Positions 8,598 through 19,148 of a stretch of DNA of 61,756 nucleotides are shown piece by piece. The DNA is from Candidatus Eiseniibacteriota bacterium (lineage in GTDB: Bacteria; Eisenbacteria; RBG-16-71-46), in NCBI GenBank assembly GCA_016178725.1, contig JACOSV010000013.1, forward strand, positions 1 through 61,756, given 5' to 3'. The notes under the pieces were generated by a model. The model was given only the letters and a program-made list of their open reading frames with translations. It made no database searches and was not told where the DNA came from. Position 1 is the first letter of the stretch; each line of letters starts with the position of its first letter. The position numbers were made by a program, and so were the translations under genes.

Positions 8598-9767
8598 GTG
8601 CTACCAGTAGCGGGACCGGGCTCGTCGCCCGGCCCGGAAGAGGAGCCCACCACGCGCAGCGAAGCCGTCAGCCGGCCGAACGAGCCCGCCCCGGGAGCCG
8701 CGGCCCCGGCGCCGCGATCCGCGCCGCTCGCGATGCAGGTGCTCGACGCCCTCGAGCAGGGCGTGGTCGCGCTCGATCGCGAGCGCAAGGTGACCTACAC
8801 CAACCGCTGGATCGAGGATCTGCTCGGCCTCGAGCCGGGCGCGCTCATCGGCACCAGCGGATCGCGCTTGTTCCCGGGCGCCGACGCGCGCTGGCTCAAG
8901 GGCGCGGCGCGCGAGCCGCGCGAGTTCAAGCTCGAGGCCGAGGGGCGCGAGACGACGCTCAAGGCCGAGGCGATGTCGCTGCGCGACGAGGACGGCGAGG
9001 TCATGGGCTCGGTGATCCTCGCCGAGGCGATCTCCGAGACGGAAGACGGCGAATTCCAGAAGAAGATCGACCGACTGGTGTCGCTCGGCGAGCTCTCGGC
9101 CTACGTCGCGCACGAGATCCGCAACCCGCTCACGGGCATCCGCACCACGGTCCAGTTCGTGGGCTCCAAGTTCAAGCCGCGCGATCCGCGCCGCGAGGAC
9201 CTGGATGACGTGATCAAGGAGCTGGATCGGATCGAGCAGATCATCACCGGCCTCCTGATGTTCGCGCGGCCGCCGGCGGCGCGGCCGCAACCCTGCGATC
9301 TCCATCAGGTGCTCGAGAAGACGCTCGCCATGCTCGAGCTTCAGCTGATCGACGCGCAGGTGAGCATCGACCGCGAGTGGGCGGACGACCTGCCGCTGGT
9401 CTACGCCGATCCCGATCTCACGCAGCAGGTGTTCCTCAACCTGTGCCTCAACGCGCTGCAGGCCATGCCCGAGGGCGGGGCGCTGCGCGTCGCGACCGTG
9501 GTGCGGCGCTACCGCACCCGCCGCTCGATGGTGGACATCTCGTTCACCGACACCGGGGTCGGCATCCCGCGCGACCTGATCGAGAAGATCTTCGATCCGT
9601 TCTTCACCACGCGTTCCACCGGCACCGGGCTCGGCCTGCCGATCTCGGTGCAGATCGTGCGCGAGGTCGGCGGCGTCATCACCGCCAAGAACAACGCCGG
9701 CGGCGGCGCCACGTTCCGCGTCTCGTTCCCGGTGCCGGCCGAGCCGCCCGGCAGACCGGAAGAGTGA
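8598..9767 (+). CDS. PAS-domain sensor histidine kinase (NtrB-like)
   Basis: Soluble sensor kinase of 389 residues with no membrane helix. Domain order: a Pro/Ala-rich start, one PAS domain (about residues 46-145), HisKA with phospho-acceptor His172 in AYVAHEIRNPL, and HATPase_c (NLCLNALQAMPEGG, DTGVGIP, GTGLGLPI). It phosphorylates the response regulator encoded seven bases downstream. GTG at 8598 is the longest start; ATG at 8733, just before the PAS domain, is a good alternative because the first 45 residues are low complexity. A cytosolic PAS sensor without helices suggests an internal redox or metabolic signal, but no ligand can be named. Confidence 0.9.
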   Translation: MLPVAGPGSSPGPEEEPTTRSEAVSRPNEPAPGAAAPAPRSAPLAMQVLDALEQGVVALDRERKVTYTNRWIEDLLGLEPGALIGTSGSRLFPGADARWLKGAAREPREFKLEAEGRETTLKAEAMSLRDEDGEVMGSVILAEAISETEDGEFQKKIDRLVSLGELSAYVAHEIRNPLTGIRTTVQFVGSKFKPRDPRREDLDDVIKELDRIEQIITGLLMFARPPAARPQPCDLHQVLEKTLAMLELQLIDAQVSIDREWADDLPLVYADPDLTQQVFLNLCLNALQAMPEGGALRVATVVRRYRTRRSMVDISFTDTGVGIPRDLIEKIFDPFFTTRSTGTGLGLPISVQIVREVGGVITAKNNAGGGATFRVSFPVPAEPPGRPEE

Positions 9768-9774
9768 GGCGCCC

Positions 9775-11145
<1,371 letters not shown>

Positions 11146-11506
11146 CACCCGCAAGGAATTGGACACCGCGCCGAGATCACGCATCGACAGCGAGTTGTCG
11201 TGATCGTCCCGCGTAATCACCAAGATTCTTGACGGCTGCGGCCGTTCTCCACATGCGCGTCGACCCCCGCTTACATCCCCGCGCGCGCGCGAAATAATTT
11301 CTTCGCGCAATTCGACAGTCACTTACATCGTATGTCGCGCGGCGATCGCGATCGCTGGCACGACGGCTGCTGGTACCGCAGCGAGGCCACGCGCGACGCT
11401 CGGGCGCCGCGTGTTTGTGCCGCCCGGGCCGCGCAGACGTGCGGCTGCCGAGATCTTCGCGACGAGCGATCGTTCGCGAAACCACCTGACGAGGAGGTGA
11501 TTCGGA
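11146..11506. other. Regulatory leader region between the response regulator and the peptide gene
   Basis: 361 bases without a larger gene. Besides the sigma-54-type site at 11356-11371 it holds a locally AT-rich hairpin (GCGCGAA 11287-11293 with TTCGCGC 11302-11308) and two copies of TTACATC (11271 and 11323, 52 bases apart). A TTCGCGA/TCGCGAA inverted repeat lies near 11455-11480. These could be activator sites, an attenuator or both; the sequence does not decide. Confidence 0.4.
11356..11371 (+). promoter_or_regulatory. Sigma-54-type (-24/-12) promoter
   Basis: TGGCACG, four bases, then CTGCT: the invariant GG (11357-11358) and GC (11369-11370) are separated by exactly 10 bases. One mismatch to TGGCACG-N4-TTGCW. 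It lies 211 bases past the NtrC-type activator and 136 bases before the lysine-rich peptide start. The transcript would begin near 11382. Confidence 0.5.
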
Positions 11507-11572
11507 ATGGCGAAGAAGAAGGCCGCCAAGAAGAAGGGCACGAAGAAGAAGGCTGCGAAGAAGAAGAAGTAA
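11507..11572 (+). CDS. 21-residue lysine-rich peptide
   Basis: A very short reading frame coding only Met, Ala, Lys, Gly and Thr: it begins MAKKKAAKKK and repeats the KKKAAKKK unit, with 14 of 21 residues lysine. It is preceded by GAGGAGGTGA (11491-11500), an almost perfect Shine-Dalgarno sequence at suitable spacing, which strongly argues for translation. Hairpins follow at 11598 and 11734. The composition resembles histone H1-like or nucleoid-protein tails, so nucleic-acid or polyanion binding is a reasonable guess. No function is known to me. It sits behind a sigma-54-type promoter next to an NtrC-type regulator. Confidence 0.6.
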   Translation: MAKKKAAKKKGTKKKAAKKKK

Positions 11573-11597
11573 CGAGTTCTCTGGACCTGGCACGTCC

Positions 11598-11636
11598 TCG
11601 GGGGATTGGTCGGCGAATCTCGTTGGCCAATCCCCG
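11598..11636. terminator. Hairpin after the lysine-rich peptide gene
   Basis: GGGGATTGG (11601-11609) pairs with CCAATCCCC (11627-11635) around a 17-base loop; one more G-C step is possible with a bulge. No T tract follows. Likely the end of the peptide transcript, or a processing site. Confidence 0.45.
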
Positions 11637-11733
11637 ACTGCTGTCAGGCGCCGCGTGTGACTCCGGCGCTTCCGCACATTCAGGGCTGGGGGCATCGCGC
11701 TAGGGCTGGCCGTCTTCCTCCAGTCGCTCAGCG

Positions 11734-11761
11734 ACGGCTCATCCACGGAAGGATGAGCCGT
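11734..11761. terminator. Strong hairpin before the coiled-coil gene
   Basis: An 11-bp perfect stem (ACGGCTCATCC with its complement at 11751-11761) and a 6-base loop, extendable by three pairs across one bulge. Position and strength suit a terminator isolating the peptide unit from the next gene. Apart from this and the preceding hairpin, 11573-11869 shows nothing else clear. Confidence 0.55.
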
Positions 11762-11869
11762 TCGCGTCTCCCGCGCGCCGGCCGATCCCGGTGCTAGTCT
11801 CTCTTCCCGCCGCCGGATTCACGGTCCGCTCCCCGGACCCAAGGACCACGCCGCTGGAGGTTCCTCGTC

Positions 11870-12388
11870 ATGCGCATCCCGACCGGCCATCTCGCCGCGC
11901 TCACGCTCCTGCTCGGCGCCGGAGTCGTCGCCCTCTCGATCCACGCGCCGCGCGCGCGCGCCGGCAACACGGCGCCGGCGGCGGTCACCGACGCCGCGAA
12001 GGGCGTGCCGCAACGGCTCCCGGTGCCGCTCGAGCACCCCGCCGACTTGGGCAAGGGTGAGCTCAAGAGCCTCGACGAGCAGATCAAGGCGGTGCGCGAC
12101 CAGTACCACGCCGAGCTCGATCCGCTCGAGGCGCAGATCAAGGCGGTGCGCGAGAAGTTCGATCCGCAGATCAAGGCGCTCGAAGACCAGCGCCACACGC
12201 TCGTCCTCGAACGCGAGTCGCCGCAGCTGCGCCAGATCGACGAGCTCGAAACCGGCGAGCTCACCGCGCTCGCCGACCGCGAGAAGGGGGAGCTCGACAA
12301 GGTGCGGCAGACGTACAACGACGAGCGCAAGGCGATCCGGCAGAAGTACGACCAGCAGAAGAAGGATCTCCAGGCGGCCCGGCACTAG
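11870..12388 (+). CDS. Exported coiled-coil protein of unknown function
   Basis: 172 residues. An N-terminal signal sequence ([20 protein letters not shown], probable cleavage after ARA) is followed by an almost continuous charged helix rich in Glu, Lys, Gln and Asp. An internal repeat is visible: [18 protein letters not shown] is followed by [18 protein letters not shown]. This pattern suggests a periplasmic, helical, possibly oligomeric protein. I do not recognise a family. The ATG at 11870 is preceded by GGAGG. It stands alone between a hairpin and uvrA. Confidence 0.65.
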   Translation: MRIPTGHLAALTLLLGAGVVALSIHAPRARAGNTAPAAVTDAAKGVPQRLPVPLEHPADLGKGELKSLDEQIKAVRDQYHAELDPLEAQIKAVREKFDPQIKALEDQRHTLVLERESPQLRQIDELETGELTALADREKGELDKVRQTYNDERKAIRQKYDQQKKDLQAARH

Positions 12389-12461
12389 CGGCCCAAGGGT
12401 CGGGCGACGGCGCCGTGCTACGCTGCGACAAACGGCCGCAGCGCGCACGCACGAGGCTCCG

Positions 12462-15305
<2,844 letters not shown>

Positions 15306-15321
15306 GGGATCTTGCGATCCC
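15306..15321. terminator. Small hairpin after uvrA
   Basis: GGGATC, a 4-base TTGC loop and GATCCC begin directly after the uvrA stop. The stem is only six pairs, so this is a weak candidate. Confidence 0.3.
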
Positions 15322-15383
15322 ACCGCGATACTCCGACGAACGTCCGTGAGGCTCCGGGAGCAACCGCTAGGCTGGAGAAGACC

Positions 15384-16272
15384 GTGGTCCTGAATCCCGC
15401 GCGACTCGATAGTTGGGCAAGAGAGATCATCGTCGATCCTCTTGCCAAGGGACCGCTGATTGAAGACCGATCCAACAACCGATACCTCAGTCCGTATGGT
15501 CGGCAGTACCCGATTACCAACGGAGTGCTCGACCTGCGACTTCTCAACAACCACACGACTCCGGACCAAACACGATGGTCCCGCGGTCAGTCGGAATACG
15601 AGGAGTGGTCACGATCTCTGATTGCCGGCGATCACCTGAAGAACTATCAATCAGAGATTGAGCAGGTCCGTGAGGTCTACGCAGACATGCCAGTCGTCGG
15701 CAAATGTCTCGACGTCGGAGGTCATCAGGGAAGACTCAGACAGTTTCTCTCGGCCGGGCAGCCGTACATCAGCTGCGATCCGTTCATCGATGTATTTGCT
15801 GACCTTGAGAAACAACCCAACCTGCTCGAGGCGTTCCCATTCCTCGCCGAACCTGTAAACTTCGTTTGTTGTGATGCCGAATTTCTGCCCTTTCAATCAG
15901 TCGCTTTCGACACCGTACACATGCGCTCAGTCATCGATCATCTGCTTTCGCCCGAGCTGGCCCTGAACGAAGCGTACCGAGTGCTTGGGGGGGGGGGGGG
16001 TGCTAATCGTGGGTCTATGGGTCAAAGGGAAGCCGGGAACGCGCGCTCGCCACGATGCGAAGTCTCTCGCCAGGGAGATGCTGGCGCGGGCAGGGGTCAG
16101 GCGATTCGTGGATCATCATGTGTGGCATCCTACGTATGCGGAACTCATTCGCCTCATTCGAGAATGCGGGTTTGAGATCGACAGGGTTCATTGGCAGAAG
16201 GGTCATGAAGACAACGTCTGCTATATCCGCGCCATCAAGTCGGACGGATTGATTAGGGGGCTCGTCCGATGA
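15384..16272 (+). pseudogene. SAM-dependent methyltransferase, frame broken at a poly-G tract
   Basis: The first part (from GTG 15384, GGAG upstream) encodes a short Trm112-like N-terminus (IIVDPLAKGPL, YGRQYPITNGVLDLR). A class I methyltransferase follows, with SAM loop CLDVGGHQGRLRQFL and the NEAYRVL helix. At 15987-16000 there is a run of 14 G. Upstream the frame continues into nonsense ending at 16175. In the frame one base off, the expected continuation GGVLIVGLWVKG runs on to a stop at 16272. A tract of 10, 13 or 16 G would restore one protein of about 295 residues. Base composition is much lower in GC than the neighbours, suggesting recent acquisition. Similar proteins occur in surface polysaccharide loci; the substrate is unknown. 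Either a phase-variable gene, a decayed one, or a homopolymer sequencing error. Confidence 0.7.
15987..16000. repeat. Homopolymer run of 14 G inside the methyltransferase gene
   Basis: Fourteen consecutive G, the longest homopolymer I noticed in the window. It sits exactly where the two halves of the methyltransferase change frame, at the conserved Gly residues after NEAYRVL. Confidence 0.9.
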
Positions 16273-16354
16273 TGGTTCTCGTAAACCGGTCGACGCTGGT
16301 AGCCAGGCTCGGCGGCGACCCGCGGGCCGTCGTTGAGTTCTGACGCGGCGGCGT

Positions 16355-17260
16355 TCAGCGCCCGGCCAGCTCGCCCGGCAGCGCGCGCTCGCGTGCGGTC
16401 GCGGCGGCTTCGCCCGGCGGCAGCACCGTGTCCTCGACCGCGACGCCGCGCAGCAGCGGCATCGGCACCAGCTCGAAGTAGAGATTGCGGGGCTCGACGC
16501 CCGCGGCCGGCGCGTCCCACACCTCCGCCGCCGGCATCTCGGCGATCGTGAGCGCCGGGGTCGCGGCCGGGATCAGCTTGCGCCGCTCGGCCAGCGCGTA
16601 GACTGGCACCGAGTGCTCGCGCGCCGCGAGCGCCGCGGCGTACGAGCCGACCTTGTTGATCACGCCGCGGTCCGTCACCGCGTCGGCGCCGATCCACACC
16701 ATGCGCGCCTGCGAGATGAGGAGCGGAAGCGCCGCGTCCACGACCAGCCACACGGGCACGCCGGCGGCGGCGAGCGCCGCGGCGAGCGCGCGGCCCTCGC
16801 ATCCCGGCCGGCCCTCGCCGACCAGCACGCGCGGCGCGCGGCCGCGCCGCGCCGCCTCGAGCACTGCGTCGCGCACCGCCGTGCTCATCGAGAGCGTCGC
16901 GAGCCATGCGCCGTTCTCCTCGATCAGCCCCGCCGCCTGGCGCGCGAGCCCGGCGCGGGCGGCGACGAGATCCGTGCGCTCGGCTGCGGCGGTGCGCGCG
17001 AGCTCCTCGCGCAGCACGGCGATCGACGCGCCGCGCGCGAGCGCGGCGTCGGCGACCGCGAGGGCGCGGGCCGCGAGCTGGTGGACGAGCGCCATGCTCG
17101 GCTGCGCCGCGATCGCCGCGCGCAGGAACGCGAGGAGCGCGGCGCGCAGCGCGGCCGGCGCCGGCGACGTGTCGATCGCGCTCCAGCGCTCGAGCGCGGC
17201 GAGGAAGCCGAGCGCGACGTCCGCCGAGCCCGACGCGCGATCCGCGGCGAAATCGGTCAT
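16355..17260 (-). CDS. eIF-2B alpha/beta/delta-related protein (sugar-phosphate isomerase-like)
   Basis: 301 residues of the initiation factor 2B-related superfamily, which includes MtnA and archaeal ribose-1,5-bisphosphate isomerase. Recognisable parts are the helical N-terminal half and the C-terminal Rossmann-like half with GEGRPGCEGRALAAALA, MVWIGADAVTDRGVINKVGSYAAALAAREHSVPVYALAERRKL and YFELVP. In bacteria such proteins are more likely metabolic isomerases than translation factors; the substrate is not evident. The ATG overlaps the stop of the SdhC gene upstream on the same strand (ATGA), implying coupled translation. Confidence 0.75.
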   Translation of the reverse strand: MTDFAADRASGSADVALGFLAALERWSAIDTSPAPAALRAALLAFLRAAIAAQPSMALVHQLAARALAVADAALARGASIAVLREELARTAAAERTDLVAARAGLARQAAGLIEENGAWLATLSMSTAVRDAVLEAARRGRAPRVLVGEGRPGCEGRALAAALAAAGVPVWLVVDAALPLLISQARMVWIGADAVTDRGVINKVGSYAAALAAREHSVPVYALAERRKLIPAATPALTIAEMPAAEVWDAPAAGVEPRNLYFELVPMPLLRGVAVEDTVLPPGEAAATARERALPGELAGR

Positions 17261-17907
17261 CGCGGCGCGAGCCAGCGGAGCGACGGCACGACGAAGGCGG
17301 AGAGCGCGAAGAGACCGGCGAGCGAGAGCACCGCGAACGACGCGACGCCGAGACGCTCGGCGAGCGCGCGGCCGCGCGGTCCGGCATCGAGACCCCAGGG
17401 GCCCGCGAGCGCCGTGATCCCGTTGCCGAAGTGGAACGCCGCCGCCGTCACGCCCGCGGCGTGGAACGCGAACACGCCGGGATGGCGGAGCGCGCGCGAC
17501 ATGAGCACGAACAAGTCGGCGCCTCCCGGCGCGCGCGCGGGCGAGAGCCGCGTCGCGAAGACGTGGAAGATCACGTAGACGACCAGCCAGAATCCGGTGA
17601 CGCGCTGCGCGGTCAGCAACCACGGGCGCGCATAGCCGCGGCGGTCCTCGGCGGCCTGCGCCGTCGTGCCGAGCGCGATGCCGAGGCCGACGTGCACGAG
17701 CATCGGCGCGGCGATCGCGATCCACTCGATCGCCTCGACGTGCGGGATGCGCTGGATCGCGACGGCCATGCGATCGAACGCGTCGGGTCCGGCGACGGCG
17801 CGCAGGTTGGTTGCGAGGTGGGAGAGCAGGAAGAGGCCGACGGGCAGGACGCCGGTCAGGATCTGAACCCGCTTGAGCGCCGCGTAGGCGCGATCCGGTA
17901 CCCGCAT
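17257..17907 (-). CDS. sdhC: Succinate dehydrogenase/fumarate reductase cytochrome b subunit (type B)
   Basis: 216-residue membrane protein with five hydrophobic helices and well-placed histidines for two hemes: LFLLSHLATNL, PMLVHVGLGIAL, VVYVIFHVFATRL, FAFHAAGVTAAAFHFGNGI. It matches the Bacillus-type SdhC family that anchors the flavoprotein and iron-sulfur subunits and passes electrons to quinone. Neither sdhA nor sdhB is adjacent; instead an eIF-2B-like gene overlaps its 3' end. The subunits may lie elsewhere, or this may serve another dehydrogenase. Confidence 0.82.
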   Translation of the reverse strand: MRVPDRAYAALKRVQILTGVLPVGLFLLSHLATNLRAVAGPDAFDRMAVAIQRIPHVEAIEWIAIAAPMLVHVGLGIALGTTAQAAEDRRGYARPWLLTAQRVTGFWLVVYVIFHVFATRLSPARAPGGADLFVLMSRALRHPGVFAFHAAGVTAAAFHFGNGITALAGPWGLDAGPRGRALAERLGVASFAVLSLAGLFALSAFVVPSLRWLAPR

Positions 17908-17982
17908 GCGGCCCGCAGGATATCAATGCGGGGCCGGCGAGGGCAGCGGCCACCGCCCTCGCCGGCCCTCAAGGACTCGCGA

Positions 17983-18813
17983 TCAGGCCTGGACCTTCGT
18001 CCGTTCGCTCGCCTCGGAGCTCACCGCGGGCTGGGTCCACTCGCGTTCGAGCCACTCGAGGAACCACACGACCTCGGCCGGCGACGGCAGCACGTACTCC
18101 GCCGCCGAGACCGTGCGGCCGACCGCGACCGCGATGCCGCCGCGCTCGCGCACCGTGCTGTAGACCGGCTCGTCGTTCGTGTCGTCGCCGAAGTAGAAGA
18201 GCAGGCCGTCGCCCTTGCGCGCGTCGAGCCACATGCGCACGGCCGCGGATTTCTCCCACGCCACCGCCGGCATGATCTCGAACACGCGCTTGCCGTGCAC
18301 CAACTGCACCTGCTCGCGGAACGGGCGCACGCGGCGGCGCACGCCGGCGCCGAACGCCGGCTGGAGCGCCGGCGCGACCGCGCGATAGTGGAGCGAATAC
18401 GCGGCGCGCTTGTCCTCGACCCACGAGCCCGGGAAGCGCTGGCACCATACCTCGAGGCTGGCGCGCAGCGCCTCGGGCATGTGGTAGTCGGGAGGCACGT
18501 GCGTCTGGCGGCGACCCTCCTCGTCGCGCGTCTCGAGTCCGGCCGCGCCGCCGAGGAACATGCGTCCACCGCCGGTCGCCTCCTCGAGGTCGTCGAGACT
18601 GCGTCCGGAGATCACCGCGAGATGGACGCCGTCGGTGGCGGCGAGACGACCGATCAGCTCGCGCGTGCGCGCGGACAGGCGCGCCTCGCCCGGGTGCTCG
18701 GCGATCGCGACCACCGTGCCGTCGAAGTCGCAGGTGATGAAGAGTTGATCCGATCGTCGGCTCCGACTCGCAACGTCGTCGAGATGGAGCCATAGCGGCT
18801 TGAGCCTGGGCAT
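17983..18813 (-). CDS. otsB: Trehalose-6-phosphate phosphatase
   Basis: HAD-family phosphatase that removes phosphate from trehalose 6-phosphate, the second step after OtsA (encoded at 27241-28830). Motif I is FITCDFDGTVVAI with the nucleophile Asp, motif II is AVISGRSLDDL, and motif III/IV is YFGDDTNDEPVY. A cap region lies between. The ATG at 18813 has GGAAAGGA just upstream and gives 276 residues; a longer frame to 18960 has no recognisable sequence. It is separated from the other trehalose genes by about 5.7 kb and read alone. Confidence 0.9.
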   Translation of the reverse strand: MPRLKPLWLHLDDVASRSRRSDQLFITCDFDGTVVAIAEHPGEARLSARTRELIGRLAATDGVHLAVISGRSLDDLEEATGGGRMFLGGAAGLETRDEEGRRQTHVPPDYHMPEALRASLEVWCQRFPGSWVEDKRAAYSLHYRAVAPALQPAFGAGVRRRVRPFREQVQLVHGKRVFEIMPAVAWEKSAAVRMWLDARKGDGLLFYFGDDTNDEPVYSTVRERGGIAVAVGRTVSAAEYVLPSPAEVVWFLEWLEREWTQPAVSSEASERTKVQA

Positions 18814-19148
18814 GGGTTCCGTCCTTTCCGGGGAGCAGCGGGGGAGAGTTCCCCGATTCGACGCGAGCACGCCCTTCCCGCGGCCAAGATGAGCCGACGC
18901 GCCCGCGACGCGAATCGACCGTGTTGAGGGCAGCGTGAGACGCCGACGCCCCGCGGTCAATGGCCTGCGTCGAGACCCTACGATTTCCGGACGCGGAGCC
19001 TCATTCCTTCACCAGAGGCTGACAGTCGGCGGGTCGTGAGGCGCGCGACGCGGCCCGCGCCGGACGCGGCTCGCGTTGGCATGCCCTTCTCCCTGTGTTA
19101 GTTTGGCCGCTCCTACCGCCTTCGGGCCCCCGGAGTTCCAGACAGTCG
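18814..19148. other. Divergent intergenic region between otsB and the radical SAM gene
   Basis: 335 bases. It carries the plus-strand promoter at 19076-19104. On the minus strand TTGACC (18960-18955) could be a -35 for otsB but no convincing -10 follows it. A short GGGGA/TCCCC inverted repeat lies at 18841-18854. No coding potential seen. Confidence 0.4.
19076..19104 (+). promoter_or_regulatory. Sigma-70-type promoter for the radical SAM/rng operon
   Basis: TTGGCA (19076-19081), 17 bases, TAGTTT (19099-19104), preceded by TGT as an extended -10. It lies 44 bases upstream of the ATG. Confidence 0.55.

Noticed and set aside
11584..11603. A second TGGCACG as another sigma-54 promoter
   Set aside because: The -12 half does not have GC at the required 10-base spacing.
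11332..11703. A 123-codon frame covering the lysine-rich peptide gene
   Set aside because: The product has an EEEGHEEEG pattern created by reading AAG repeats out of frame, and no ribosome binding site precedes its start.
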